Origin: Leucobacter sp. 7(1)
GTDB lineage: Bacteria; Actinomycetota; Actinomycetes; Actinomycetales; Microbacteriaceae
Length of the DNA: 52,758 nt
Assembly (NCBI RefSeq): GCF_900163635.1
Contig: NZ_FUID01000027.1
Location: 1-52,758 of the forward strand
Direction: 5' to 3'
The translations under genes were made by a program, and so were the position numbers. Under the pieces are notes generated by a model, which was given only the letters and a program-made list of their open reading frames with translations, searched no databases and was not told the origin of the DNA. Positions 43,779-52,745 of this stretch are shown one piece after another; within the stretch, counting starts at the first letter, position 1, and every line of letters begins with the position of its first letter.

Positions 43779-44387
43779 CTAGCCCCGCGTGGCGCGGATG
43801 ATGTGGAACCCCTTGTCGCGGGCGATCCGCTCGACAGCGAGCTCGGGGAACTCCGCGGCGATCCAGCGCTGCAGCGAGTCGGCCCCGAGATGCTTCGCGA
43901 CGACGAGGTGCGCGACCCCGCCCGAGGCGAGGCGAGGCAGCCACTGGCGCAGGATCTCGTGGAGTGCGTCCTTGCCGATCCGGATCGGAGGGTTCGAACG
44001 GATCTCCGAGAAGTTCAGCTCAGTGGGAACCTCGTCGGGGGCCACGACACGGACACCCGTGAGGCCCAGTCCGGCCGCATTGCCGCGGGTCAGCTCGCGG
44101 GAGCGTTCGTTGACGTCAATCGCCCAGACCTCCCGCTCGGGGGACTCGAGGGCAGCTGCGAGCGCGATCGGACCCCAGCCGCAGCCAAGATCGAGTAGGG
44201 GCCCGGGCTGCGCCGTGCCGAGCTTGTCGAGCGTGCGCAGCAGGATCTCGGTGCCGCGGTCAATGTGCTCGGGGCTGAACACGCCCCCGGCAGTGCGCAC
44301 CTGGCGCGGGGCCCCCGCGAGGACGACCTCGATGTCGCGGGGCCGCAGGTCGCCGGAGGGAGTCTCGGAGAAGTAGTGCTCAGTCAC
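43779..44387 (-). CDS. class I SAM-dependent methyltransferase (RsmC/RlmG-like)
   Basis: A 202-residue methyltransferase: motif I LLDLGCGWGPIALAAA, acidic motif II VWAIDVNERS, and motif IV SNPPIRIGK, the NPP form typical of enzymes that methylate exocyclic amino groups of guanine in rRNA. It corresponds to the catalytic half of RsmC/RlmG, so an rRNA target is likely but not proven. The GTG at 44387 lacks a ribosome site and has GATACT six bases upstream, so it is probably leaderless. Convergent with dapF and divergent from hflX. Confidence 0.87.
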   Translation of the reverse strand: MTEHYFSETPSGDLRPRDIEVVLAGAPRQVRTAGGVFSPEHIDRGTEILLRTLDKLGTAQPGPLLDLGCGWGPIALAAALESPEREVWAIDVNERSRELTRGNAAGLGLTGVRVVAPDEVPTELNFSEIRSNPPIRIGKDALHEILRQWLPRLASGGVAHLVVAKHLGADSLQRWIAAEFPELAVERIARDKGFHIIRATRG

Positions 44388-44423
44388 CTGATAAGTATCT
44401 CAGGCGCGGGCAGGTGTGCCGGC

Positions 44424-44462
44424 ACACACCTGTGCCACACACCTGTGCCACACGCCCGTGGC
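44424..44462. repeat. three 13-bp direct repeats in the methyltransferase/hflX divergent region
   Basis: ACACACCTGTGCC occurs at 44424-44436 and 44437-44449, followed by the diverged ACACGCCCGTGGC at 44450-44462. CAGGTGTGCC at 44411-44420 faces the first copy as an inverted repeat. Possible binding site. Confidence 0.6.
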
Positions 44463-44494
44463 GAACGCCCCGGCCGGATTCGACGCGCCCGGAG

Positions 44495-44500
44495 TACACT
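44495..44500 (+). promoter_or_regulatory. -10 hexamer TACACT of hflX
   Basis: TACACT ends nine bases before the ATG at 44510, giving a predicted leader of about three bases. A GGAGG at 44501-44505 would then lie outside the transcript. Confidence 0.5.
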
Positions 44501-44509
44501 GGAGGCCAC

Positions 44510-46078
44510 ATGACGAAACGTGTACCCGAAGACTCAGACCAGGTGTTCGCCGATGCAGACGCGCAGAACGAGGCGACTCGCTCGCGCATCGATGACGCCC
44601 TCGACCGCGTATTGTCGCGTGCTGGCCGCTCCGAATCGGCGACAGTGATCCGTGACCTCACGGGCGGCGCGCAGGCGCTCGATGCCGACACACACGATCT
44701 CGATGCAGACCTCGATGCGATCCGGATGGAGCGCGAAGACCGTGCATCCCTGCGCCGGGTCGGGAGCCTCTCGACCGAGCTGGAAGACGTCACCGAGGTC
44801 GAGTACCGCCAGCTCCGACTGGAAAAGGCGGTGCTGATCGGGATCTACTCCGAGAAGTCAACCGAAGATGCGGAGAACTCGCTCCGAGAGCTCGCCGCGC
44901 TCGCGGAGACCGCCGGTGCCGAGGTGCTGGACGGGCTGCTGCAGCGCCGCGCGAAGCCGGATCCCGCCACCTACCTCGGCAAGGGCAAGGCGCAAGAGCT
45001 GACCGAGCTTGTCGCAGCGGTCGGCGCGGACACGGTGATCGCAGACACCGAGCTCGCCCCGTCGCAGCGCCGCGCACTCGAGGACGTCGTGAAGGTGAAG
45101 GTCATCGACCGCACCGCCGTGATCCTCGACATCTTCAGCCAGCACGCGAAGAGCCGCGAGGGCAAAGCCCAGGTTGAGCTCGCGCAGCTGCAGTACCTGC
45201 TGCCGCGTCTGCGCGGTTGGGGCGAGTCGATGTCTCGCCAGGCGGGCGGACAGGTCGGCTCCGCGGGTGCCGGCATGGGCTCGCGCGGCCCCGGCGAGAC
45301 AAAGATGGAGCTGGATCGACGCAAGATCCACACCCGCATGGCGAAACTGCGCAAGCAGATCCAGGGTTTTGCCCCCGCACGCGAGGCGAAGCGCGCTAAC
45401 CGCAAGCGCGGCGAAGTGCCCTCGGTTGCGATTGCCGGGTACACAAACGCCGGGAAGTCGAGCCTGCTGAACCGTCTGACGGGCACGCAGGAGTTTGTGC
45501 AGAACCAGCTCTTCGCGACCCTTGACACGGCGATTCGCCACGCGGAAACCGACGACGGCCGCCAGTTCACCTACGCCGACACCGTCGGCTTTGTGCGAGA
45601 ACTGCCGCACCAGCTTGTCGAGGCGTTCCGGTCAACCTTCGAGGAGGTCGGCGACGCGGACGTGATCCTGCACGTCGTGGACGGTTCCCACCCGGATCCG
45701 AGCGCCCAGCTGCGCACTGTGCGCGAGGTGATCTCCGAGGTTAGTGCACAGGGGATCCCAGAGATCGTCGCGTTCAATAAGACTGACCTGATCGACGACT
45801 CGCAGCGCCTCGTGTTGCACGGCCTGGTCCCCGACGCCGTGTTTGTCTCGGCGCGCACGGGCGACGGCCTTGAAGAGCTCTCGCGGCGCGTGTTTGCGGC
45901 GCTCCCGGTGCCGGACCAGGAGGTCACCGTGGTGATCCCGTACAGCCACGGCGAGCTTGTTGCAGAACTGCACGAGCGCAACCGGGTCATGGACACGGAG
46001 TACGTCGAGGAGGGGACGCAGATCCGGGCATTTGTCACCCCGGAGATGCTGTCGAAGCTGCAGCCGTACCTCGGATAG
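44510..46078 (+). CDS. hflX: GTPase HflX
   Basis: Ribosome-associated GTPase that splits or rescues stalled ribosomes. The 522 residues have an N-terminal glycine-rich HflX domain (GADTVIADTELAPSQRRALE, then SRQAGGQVGSAGAGMGSRGP), and a G domain with G1 GYTNAGKSSLLNRL, G3 ADTVGFVRELP and G4 FNKTDL. A long N-terminal segment of about 90 residues is typical of actinobacteria. The ATG at 44510 is preferred to earlier in-frame starts because a -10 box lies just upstream. Confidence 0.95.
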   Translation: MTKRVPEDSDQVFADADAQNEATRSRIDDALDRVLSRAGRSESATVIRDLTGGAQALDADTHDLDADLDAIRMEREDRASLRRVGSLSTELEDVTEVEYRQLRLEKAVLIGIYSEKSTEDAENSLRELAALAETAGAEVLDGLLQRRAKPDPATYLGKGKAQELTELVAAVGADTVIADTELAPSQRRALEDVVKVKVIDRTAVILDIFSQHAKSREGKAQVELAQLQYLLPRLRGWGESMSRQAGGQVGSAGAGMGSRGPGETKMELDRRKIHTRMAKLRKQIQGFAPAREAKRANRKRGEVPSVAIAGYTNAGKSSLLNRLTGTQEFVQNQLFATLDTAIRHAETDDGRQFTYADTVGFVRELPHQLVEAFRSTFEEVGDADVILHVVDGSHPDPSAQLRTVREVISEVSAQGIPEIVAFNKTDLIDDSQRLVLHGLVPDAVFVSARTGDGLEELSRRVFAALPVPDQEVTVVIPYSHGELVAELHERNRVMDTEYVEEGTQIRAFVTPEMLSKLQPYLG

Positions 46079-46144
46079 AGCGTGGCCGTAACACGGCGTA
46101 ATTCACATGGCGCAACACAAGGGCGCCAAGCCGTGCCCGCCGGT

Positions 46145-46180
46145 TAGCGTGTGAGTGCCCGGGGTTCCCACCGGGCATTC
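46145..46180 (+). promoter_or_regulatory. metE upstream region: candidate -10 and hairpin
   Basis: TAGCGT at 46145-46150 could be a -10. GAGTGCCCGG (46153-46162) pairs with CCGGGCATTC (46171-46180) with one G-U pair. The hairpin may start the metE leader or end hflX transcription. No cobalamin- or SAM-riboswitch signature was recognised in 46079-46204. Confidence 0.35.
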
Positions 46181-46204
46181 ACCGCCAAATCCGGAGGAAC
46201 CCCC

Positions 46205-48568
46205 ATGACCGCGAACCCGAGTGCTGCCGCACCCGAGGCCCCCACGCTGCCCACCGCCACGATTCTTGGCTACCCGCGCATTGGCCGCCGCCGCGAGCTG
46301 AAGCGCGCAATCGAGTCGTTCTGGAAGGGTGCCACCTCCGAGGCGCAGCTCCAGGAGACCGCGCGCGAGCTGCGCGCCGCGACCCGCGCCAGGCTTGTCG
46401 AGCTTGGCCTGCCCGCCGCGGGTGGGGCCGTGCCGGAGAGCTTCAGCTTCTACGACCAGGTGCTCGACGCGACGATCGCGCTCGGCGCGATCCCGCACCG
46501 CTTTGCCGGTGCCGTCGCCGAATCCGCCGGCAGTGACCTCGCCGTGCTGTTCGCGCTCGCCCGCGGGGACAAGGATCACCAGCCCCTCGAGATGACGAAG
46601 TGGTTCGACACGAACTACCACTACAGCGTTCCTGAGCTGGACGAGCGCACGCCGCTCGTGGCCAACCCCGCCGCACTCGTCGCTCAGGTCGCGGAGGCGC
46701 GAGAACAGGGCATCGAGTCCCGCCCCGTGCTCGTTGGCCCTGTCACCTATCTGCTCCTCGCCAAGGCCTCCGACGAGGCCGGGGAGGGTTTCCGCCCCGC
46801 CGACCGTCTGGACGAGGTTGTGGCCGTGTACGCGGAGCTGCTCAGTGCGCTCGCCGCAGCCGGGGCCAGTTGGGTGCAGCTCGACGAGCCCGCACTCGTG
46901 TCTGACTCGCTGTCCGTGCCCCGCGCTGAGGTGCTCGCGCTCGTGGAGCGCGCCTACGCCACACTGGGCGGGGCTGCCCGGGGAACTGCGCGCCCCGCGA
47001 TCCTGCTGACCGCACCGTACGGCGACTCCTCGCAGGCGCTCGCTCGGCTGGGTGCGCTGCCCGTCGAGGCCGTGCAGGCGGACCTCGTCCGCGGGAGCCT
47101 GCCCGAGTCCGCGCTTGCGGATGGTTCCCTCGCGACAGCATTTGCCGGCACGCAGCTGATCGCAGGCGTGGTTGACGGCCGCAACATCTGGCGTACCGAC
47201 CTCCGCGCTGCGCTCGCCACGGCTACCCGCATCACGGACGCCGGAATCGCCACCGGAATTGGCACGAGCAACAGCCTGCAGCACGTGCCGCACGATGTTG
47301 CGGACGAGACCCAGCTCGATTCCCGCCTGCGCAGCTGGCTCGCATTTGCTGACCAGAAGGTCGAGCAGGTTGCTATCCTGGCACGCGGTCTGGAGTCCGG
47401 TGCCACTGCGGTCGAGGCCGAGCTCGCCGCCACCGACGCCGTGCTCGCAGATCGCGCTGCCGCTCCCGGAGTGCGGGATGGCGCGGTGCGTGAGCGCGCC
47501 GCGGGCGTTACCGAGGCTGACCGTAGCCGTGCCGATGAGGCGGCACGCCGCGAGGCACAGCGCGAACTTGAGATCCCGCAGCTGGCCACCACCACGATCG
47601 GTTCGTTCCCGCAGACCACTGAGATCCGCAAGGCGCGCGCCTCGTTTGTGCGCGGCGAGATCGACAAGGAAGCATACGACGGGTTCCTCCGGGCAGAGAT
47701 CGAGCGCGTGATCCGACTGCAGGAAGAGATCGGTCTCGATGTCCTGGTGCACGGCGAGGCCGAGCGCAACGACATGGTCCAGTACTTCGCGGAGCTGCTC
47801 GACGGCTTCGCCGTGACCGAGCACGGCTGGGTGCAGTCCTACGGCACCCGCGCCACGCGCCCATCGATCCTGTGGGGAGACGTATCGCGGCCCGCCCCGA
47901 TGACCGTGGCCTGGTCAGCCTACGCGCAGTCGCTCACCGAGCGCCCGGTGAAGGGCATGCTGACGGGGCCCGTCACGATCCTCGCCTGGTCGTTTGTCCG
48001 GGACGATCAGCCGCTCGCGCACACCGCCGAGCAGGTTGCGCTCGCGCTGCGGGACGAGATCGACGACCTTGTCGAGGCCGGCATCTCGATCGTGCAGGTC
48101 GACGAGCCCGCGCTGCGCGAGCTGCTGCCGCTCGACGCTGACCGTCAGGCGGACTATCTCGATTGGTCGGTGGGCTCCTTCCGGCTCGCCACGAGCGGGG
48201 CCGCGAACGAGGTTCAGATCCACACGCATCTGTGTTACTCCGAGTTCGGCGAGATCATTGACGCAGTTGACGGCCTCGACGCGGACGTGACAAGCATCGA
48301 AGCAGCGCGCAGCCGCATGGACGTGGTGGAGCCCCTGGGCGATCACGGCTACTCCCGCGGGATTGGTCCGGGCGTGTACGACATCCACTCGCCGCGCGTA
48401 CCGAGCGTGGAGGAGCAGGCGGAGCTGATCCGGATCGCCGCGGCGCGCATCCCGGGTGAGCAGCTCTGGGTCAACCCTGATTGCGGCCTGAAGACCCGCG
48501 GCTACGAGGAGACTGTGGCGAGCCTCACAAACCTCGTGCAGGCGGCGCGCGCCGTCCGCGGAGCGTAG
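46205..48568 (+). CDS. metE: cobalamin-independent methionine synthase
   Basis: Transfers the methyl of methyltetrahydropteroyl-glutamate to homocysteine. The 787 residues comprise the N-terminal barrel (LGYPRIGRRRELKRAIESFW) and the C-terminal catalytic barrel with zinc ligands His675, Cys677 (IHTHLCYSEFGEI), Glu699 (TSIEAARS) and Cys760 (NPDCGLKTR). The ATG at 46205 has a GGAGG site. It is the first gene of metE, metE-like and metF, four bases from the second gene. MetF makes its methyl donor. Confidence 0.97.
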   Translation: MTANPSAAAPEAPTLPTATILGYPRIGRRRELKRAIESFWKGATSEAQLQETARELRAATRARLVELGLPAAGGAVPESFSFYDQVLDATIALGAIPHRFAGAVAESAGSDLAVLFALARGDKDHQPLEMTKWFDTNYHYSVPELDERTPLVANPAALVAQVAEAREQGIESRPVLVGPVTYLLLAKASDEAGEGFRPADRLDEVVAVYAELLSALAAAGASWVQLDEPALVSDSLSVPRAEVLALVERAYATLGGAARGTARPAILLTAPYGDSSQALARLGALPVEAVQADLVRGSLPESALADGSLATAFAGTQLIAGVVDGRNIWRTDLRAALATATRITDAGIATGIGTSNSLQHVPHDVADETQLDSRLRSWLAFADQKVEQVAILARGLESGATAVEAELAATDAVLADRAAAPGVRDGAVRERAAGVTEADRSRADEAARREAQRELEIPQLATTTIGSFPQTTEIRKARASFVRGEIDKEAYDGFLRAEIERVIRLQEEIGLDVLVHGEAERNDMVQYFAELLDGFAVTEHGWVQSYGTRATRPSILWGDVSRPAPMTVAWSAYAQSLTERPVKGMLTGPVTILAWSFVRDDQPLAHTAEQVALALRDEIDDLVEAGISIVQVDEPALRELLPLDADRQADYLDWSVGSFRLATSGAANEVQIHTHLCYSEFGEIIDAVDGLDADVTSIEAARSRMDVVEPLGDHGYSRGIGPGVYDIHSPRVPSVEEQAELIRIAAARIPGEQLWVNPDCGLKTRGYEETVASLTNLVQAARAVRGA

Positions 48569-48572
48569 CGCG

Positions 48573-49715
48573 ATGGCCTGGCCGACGGGCGAGCTGCCCA
48601 CGGAGGCGGTGGGGTCCCTGCCCCGCCCGTCCCGGTTGCAGCGCGCCGTGCTGGACGCGGAGACGGGACTCGCCTCGGCTGAAGAACTGCGCGCTGAGCA
48701 GGAGCATGCGGTCGCGGATACCCTGGAGCGGTTCGCCGCCACGGGTTCGCCGATCGTGAGCGATGGTGAGCAGCGGCGGCAGAGCTTCGCGAGCTACCCG
48801 CTCGGCAGCGCCGATGTGTCGGTCGGGCCCGTGTTCGCCGTGTTTGCGGACGGACACCACCGGGTCATCCCGAGTCTCGCTCGGGGACCCTTCACGTTTC
48901 GGGATTGGGCCGCCACCGATGTGGCGGCGGCCCGCACCCTCACGGAACTCCCACTGAAGCAGGCGGTGATTTCGCCGTCGATGCTGTCCCTGATGGTGCC
49001 GGAGGCCGGACTCGGGGAATACTCGCGCGAGGATTTTTTGGAGGACGTTGTCGCGGGCTGCGCTGAGGACATCCGGCGCTGCTTTGCGGCGGGCGCGACG
49101 CGCGTGTCGATCGACTTCACCGAGGGGCGGCTGGCGCTGCGCCGCGACCTCCGCGCCCCCTGGGCCGGACCCACGGCGCTCGGCGGTTTTATCGCCCTGA
49201 TCAATCGGGTGCTGGATCGACTGAGCGCCGAACAGCGGGCCGCCGTTGGCGTGCACACCTGCCCCGGGAATGACAACGACTCCGCGCACAGCGCCGATGT
49301 CGATTACGCGGAGCTGCTCCCCGAGCTGTTCCAGATCGAGGCCGGGTACTTCCTTGTGCAGGCTGCGGGGGAGCGGGAGCCGGATCGTGTGGCCCGGCTC
49401 GTGGGCCGGGAACTCCGTGCGCGCGGACGTGCGGGGCGTGCAGCACCGCGCGTGCTGCTCGGGGTAACGAATCCCACAAACCCGAAGCTCGAAACCGCGG
49501 AGGGGATCCGGGACCAGCTCGTTCGGGCCGCCCGGTTCATTCCGCCGGAGCTGCTCGGTTCGACCGACGACTGCGGCTTCTCGCCGTACCTGATCGATGA
49601 GAAGCCGAGGCATGGTTCGCCGGACTTCGCGCGGGACGTGGCGTTCGCGAAGATCGCCGCGCGGGTGCGAGGCACGGCACTCGCCTCGGCTGAGCTTGCG
49701 GGGGCGGCGCGATGA
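48573..49715 (+). CDS. MetE C-terminal-domain-like protein (single-barrel methyltransferase)
   Basis: A 380-residue protein like the catalytic half of MetE alone: EAVGSLPRPSRLQRAVLDAE at the start, SRLYYRG-type replaced by ALRRDLRAPWAGPT, and candidate zinc ligands His228 and Cys230 (GVHTCPGNDND) and Cys334 (STDDCGFSPY). The metal site therefore looks complete, but the folate-binding N-terminal barrel is missing. Single-barrel MetE relatives use other methyl donors or remain uncharacterised. It is four bases after metE and overlaps metF by four (ATGA), so it is part of the same translational unit. It may be an alternative methionine synthase or homocysteine/thiol methyltransferase. Confidence 0.82.
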   Translation: MAWPTGELPTEAVGSLPRPSRLQRAVLDAETGLASAEELRAEQEHAVADTLERFAATGSPIVSDGEQRRQSFASYPLGSADVSVGPVFAVFADGHHRVIPSLARGPFTFRDWAATDVAAARTLTELPLKQAVISPSMLSLMVPEAGLGEYSREDFLEDVVAGCAEDIRRCFAAGATRVSIDFTEGRLALRRDLRAPWAGPTALGGFIALINRVLDRLSAEQRAAVGVHTCPGNDNDSAHSADVDYAELLPELFQIEAGYFLVQAAGEREPDRVARLVGRELRARGRAGRAAPRVLLGVTNPTNPKLETAEGIRDQLVRAARFIPPELLGSTDDCGFSPYLIDEKPRHGSPDFARDVAFAKIAARVRGTALASAELAGAAR

Positions 49716-50617
49716 CCCCGACGCTTCTCACAGGCAGTGCCCCCACACGCGCCCGCTTCTCCTTCGAGGTGTTCCCAGCCCGCAGCGGTGCGGCGGCGCT
49801 CGCCCTGGGTCACGCGGTGCAGCACCTGTCCGCCGCGGGGCCTGACTTCATCTCGGTGACGTACGGGGCGAACGGCTCGAACCGGGACGCCTCGGTTGAC
49901 CTGCTGCGCTACCTGCGTGATCACACGGACGCGCTCCCGCTTGCGCACCTCACAACCGTCGGCGAGGACCGCGACACCGTCCGCGCCGCCATCCACGGCA
50001 TCATGGACGCCGGAGTGCACGACTTCCTCGCGCTCCGGGGCGATCCGCCGCGTGGGTTGACGGAGGATTCGCCTGAGGTCTCGGGCTCTCTGTCCGCCCG
50101 GGATCTGGTGGAGCTGATCGCAGAGGCCCGGGCGGAGCGGCCGGCCCTCACGAGCGTGGGCCGCACCGCGGTCGCCGCCTACCCGAACGGGCACCCGCTC
50201 GCGCGATCCCGCGCAGCCGATATCGAGTGGCTCATAGCGAAGGAGGAGGCGGGCGCGCAGTTTGCGATCACGCAGCTGTTCTTCCGCGCGGAGGAGTACC
50301 TCTCGTTTGTGAGCGACGCGCATGATGCGGGATTGCGCATGCCCGTGCTGCCCGGACTCATGCCGGTCGCGACGAGCGCGCAGCTGCGGAAGGTTGCCGA
50401 ACTCGCGGGGCGGCCGGCACCGGTCGAGCTGACGCGGGAGCTCGAAGAGGCCGGAGGGTACGCTCCTGAGCTGGGGGTTGAACACACTGTCGAGCTTGCC
50501 CGGGAACTTCTCGCGGGCGGCGCCCCCTCCCTGCACCTGTACACCTTCAACCGCCACGAACGGGTGCTCGCGGTGTTGCGCGAGCTCCACCTGCTCACCC
50601 CGGACCCCGTGGTGTAG
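49712..50617 (+). CDS. metF: methylenetetrahydrofolate reductase
   Basis: Flavoprotein that reduces methylene- to methyl-tetrahydrofolate, the donor for MetE. The 301 residues show RFSFEVFPARSGAAALALGH with the catalytic Glu, FISVTYGANGSNRD, HDFLALRGDPPRG and FAITQLFFRAEEYL, all diagnostic. The ATG overlaps the stop of the MetE-like gene by four bases. It is the last gene of the operon, followed by a large hairpin. Confidence 0.95.
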   Translation: MTPTLLTGSAPTRARFSFEVFPARSGAAALALGHAVQHLSAAGPDFISVTYGANGSNRDASVDLLRYLRDHTDALPLAHLTTVGEDRDTVRAAIHGIMDAGVHDFLALRGDPPRGLTEDSPEVSGSLSARDLVELIAEARAERPALTSVGRTAVAAYPNGHPLARSRAADIEWLIAKEEAGAQFAITQLFFRAEEYLSFVSDAHDAGLRMPVLPGLMPVATSAQLRKVAELAGRPAPVELTRELEEAGGYAPELGVEHTVELARELLAGGAPSLHLYTFNRHERVLAVLRELHLLTPDPVV

Positions 50618-50739
50618 CGGGCGTCCTCCCCGCTTTTCCCTGCTTCTCCCCGAGCCCTGATCCTGCCCTCTGCCTGCCTGCCTGCCCTGCCTGCCCTGAG
50701 TCCGTCCTGCCCTGCCTGCCTGCTTCGCCTCCCCCCCCC
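50618..50739. repeat. pyrimidine-rich tract with TGCC repeats
   Basis: About 120 bp of mostly C and T on the plus strand, including several runs of TGCC (CTGCCTGCCTGCC) and a run of nine or more C just before the hairpin. No gene. Confidence 0.75.
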
Positions 50740-50800
50740 ATCGAAGGGACGCACATCGGGGTCAAACGTGGTGTTTGACCCCGATGTGCGTCCCTTCGAT
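50740..50800. terminator. 28-bp perfect hairpin between convergent metF and lipA
   Basis: Bases 50740-50767 are the exact complement of 50773-50800, with a 5-base GTGGT loop; the outer end reads ATCGAAGGGACGCACATCGG. No T-tract on either side. Its place between convergent genes fits a bidirectional terminator, though its perfection and length are unusual. Confidence 0.75.
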
Positions 50801-50805
50801 GAGTG

Positions 50806-50930
50806 AACGCTGAGGGGGAAGAGCGGGGAAAGGGAGAGAAAGGGGGAGGAAAGAAGGGGAAGGAAAGAAGAGGAAGGGAACGAAGGGGAGGAAGAGGGAA
50901 GGGAAGGGGAGTGCGTAGGGACGGGAGCCG
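50806..50930. repeat. purine-rich tract after the hairpin
   Basis: About 125 bp almost wholly G and A on the plus strand (GAGGGGGAAGAGCGGGGAAA and onwards), with only a few pyrimidines. It mirrors the pyrimidine-rich tract on the other side of the hairpin. No gene is supportable here; the short frames are Lys/Arg/Glu/Gly runs. Confidence 0.75.
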
Positions 50931-50965
50931 GGGGAAGAGGGCGGTCAGCGCACCCGCACGTGCCC

Positions 50966-51985
50966 CTATACGGCCTGCGGGAAGTCCGCGGTGGCGCGCT
51001 CGCTGAGGTGGCGCAGCGCCTCGGGCACCTCGCGGCCCTGCTTTGACATGGTCTCGGCCCAGAGCCGCCCGGCCCGGTACGAGGAGCGCACGAGCGGCCC
51101 GGCGAGCACCCCGTCGAAGCCCATCGCGTCAGCCTCGGCCTTCAGCTCGACGAACTCCTCCGGCCGCAACCACCTGTCGATTGGGTGGTGCAGCTGCGTG
51201 GGGCGCAGGTACTGGGTGAGGGTGAGAATGTCGCAGCCCGCGTCCCGGAGTTCCCGCATGGTTGCGGTGATCTCGGCCCGGGTTTCGCCCATCCCGAGGA
51301 TCAGGTTTGACTTCGTGACCATGCCGGCGGCGCGGGCCTGCGAGATCACGCCGAGCGAGCGTTCGTAGCGGAAACCCGGCCGGATCTGCCGGAAGATCCG
51401 CGGCACGGTCTCGAGGTTATGCGCGAAGACCTGCGGTGCCGCCTCGAACACCTGTGCGAGGTCCTCGGGGCGGCCACCGAGGTCGTCGGCGAGTACCTCG
51501 ACCCCGGACCCCGGGTTGAGCTCGTGGATCTGCCGGATCGTCTCCGCGTAGAGCCAGGCCCCGGTATCGGGGAGGTCGTCGCGGGTGACCCCGGTGATTG
51601 TGGCGTAGCGCAGCCCCATCGTGCGCACCGACTCGGCGACGCGGCGTGGCTCATCGAGATCGAGCGGGAGCGGTTTGCCGGAGGAGATCATGCAGAAATC
51701 GCACCGCCGGGTGCAGATTGAGCCGCCGATGAGGAATGTCGCTTCGCGGTCCTCCCAACACTCGGAAATGTTCGGGCAGCCGGCTTCCTGGCAAACTGTG
51801 TGCAGTCCGCCCTCCTTGACGAGTTCCCGAACCTCCTGGTACTCCGGCCCGAAGCGCGCGCGGGTCTTAATCCACGGCGGCTTGCGCTCGATCGGGGTCT
51901 CGGCGTTGCGGGCTTCGATCCGGAGCAGCTTCCGCCCCTCGGGCTCGGGGCGGGTACCGGTGGAGGGCAGGATCCGGGCGCTCAT
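50966..51985 (-). CDS. lipA: lipoyl synthase
   Basis: Radical-SAM enzyme that inserts two sulfurs into octanoyl groups on lipoyl domains. The 339 residues contain the auxiliary cluster cysteines Cys65, Cys70 and Cys76 ([14 protein letters not shown]) and the radical-SAM cysteines Cys91, Cys95 and Cys98 (CTRRCDFC), and the C-terminal RSSYRAG with the conserved Ser. The ATG at 51985 overlaps the lipB stop (ATGA); an ATG three codons earlier is possible. LipB supplies its substrate. Confidence 0.97.
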   Translation of the reverse strand: MSARILPSTGTRPEPEGRKLLRIEARNAETPIERKPPWIKTRARFGPEYQEVRELVKEGGLHTVCQEAGCPNISECWEDREATFLIGGSICTRRCDFCMISSGKPLPLDLDEPRRVAESVRTMGLRYATITGVTRDDLPDTGAWLYAETIRQIHELNPGSGVEVLADDLGGRPEDLAQVFEAAPQVFAHNLETVPRIFRQIRPGFRYERSLGVISQARAAGMVTKSNLILGMGETRAEITATMRELRDAGCDILTLTQYLRPTQLHHPIDRWLRPEEFVELKAEADAMGFDGVLAGPLVRSSYRAGRLWAETMSKQGREVPEALRHLSERATADFPQAV

Positions 51986-52662
51986 GCGGCGCACTCCGCG
52001 AGTGCGGAACTCAGGTGAGTTTCGAGGATGGGGGCGGCGTCTGCGGGAGTGATGCGCGTCCCTGCGAGCCGAGAGAGCGAGGTCACATCAGCATCTGTGA
52101 TCCCGCACGGGACAAAATTCGTGAACGGGGAGAGATCGTTGCTGCAGTTCAAGGCGAGTCCGTGGGTCACGATCCCGGCACTCGTGTGCAATCCGATCTG
52201 CGCGAGCTTTGCGGCGCGCCCAGTCGCGGGCTGAGTCCACACGCCGGATCGGCCGTCGACCCGGAAGCCGTCCACCCCGAAGTGCGCTGCGACCGAGATG
52301 AGTGCGCCCTCGAGAGCACGGACAAAGTCGACAACGCCACAGCTGTCGGCGAGCCGGATCACGGGGTACGCGACAAGTTGGCCTGGGCCGTGCCAGGTCA
52401 CTTTGCCCCCGCGGTCGACGGTTACGACCTCAGTCCCGTCGCGCGGATAGTCCGCGGCGTCCGATCGACGGCCCGCCGTGTACACCGGTGGGTGCTCGAG
52501 GAGGTACACCGTCCCACGGTCGACACCTCGGTGCAGGCGGTCGACGGCGCGCTGTTGCAAGGCAAGTCCCGCTGTGTAGGGGACGAGGTGCGGGGCGAAT
52601 CCCGCCGTGACAAACCGCGGGGCTGCCAGCGCAGTGGGGCGAAGTACGGTATTGGGCGACAT
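51982..52662 (-). CDS. lipB: octanoyl-[acyl-carrier-protein]:protein octanoyltransferase
   Basis: Moves octanoyl from ACP to lipoyl domains, the first step of lipoate assembly. The 226 residues show [35 protein letters not shown], the catalytic Lys in [11 protein letters not shown] and the catalytic Cys in [18 protein letters not shown] two codons earlier is in frame, but the ATG at 52662 is chosen because the -10 TAAAAT ends exactly six bases before it, which would place the GTG outside the transcript. Coupled to lipA by ATGA. Confidence 0.96.
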   Translation of the reverse strand: MSPNTVLRPTALAAPRFVTAGFAPHLVPYTAGLALQQRAVDRLHRGVDRGTVYLLEHPPVYTAGRRSDAADYPRDGTEVVTVDRGGKVTWHGPGQLVAYPVIRLADSCGVVDFVRALEGALISVAAHFGVDGFRVDGRSGVWTQPATGRAAKLAQIGLHTSAGIVTHGLALNCSNDLSPFTNFVPCGITDADVTSLSRLAGTRITPADAAPILETHLSSALAECAA

Positions 52663-52668
52663 GTTCAC

Positions 52669-52674
52669 ATTTTA
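52669..52674 (-). promoter_or_regulatory. -10 hexamer TAAAAT, leaderless lipB start
   Basis: On the minus strand TAAAAT is followed by GTGAAC and the lipB ATG. TTGATT lies 18 bases upstream as a fair -35. One of the best promoters in the window. Confidence 0.65.
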
Positions 52675-52711
52675 AATAGACTCGGTGTAACAAATCAAAT
52701 GGCGAAAAATA

Positions 52712-52738
52712 GCCCGGTCGCCAATGGGGCGGCCGGGC
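52712..52738. terminator. bidirectional terminator near the right edge
   Basis: GCCCGGTCGCC (52712-52722) pairs with GGCGGCCGGGC (52728-52738), one G-U pair, over AATGG. CTTTTCT follows on the plus strand and TATTTTT on the minus strand. It probably ends a minus-strand gene beyond the edge. Confidence 0.75.
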
Positions 52739-52745
52739 CTTTTCT

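Noticed and set aside
46079-46204. Cobalamin or SAM riboswitch before metE
   Set aside because: The leader is too short and no conserved box or junction was seen; only one simple hairpin.
46103-47824. 573-codon open frame antisense to metE
   Set aside because: Shadow of metE codons; no recognisable fold.
50803-51006. Short Lys/Arg/Glu/Gly frame in the purine-rich tract
   Set aside because: Produced by G/A-only codons and running into the lipA 3-prime end.
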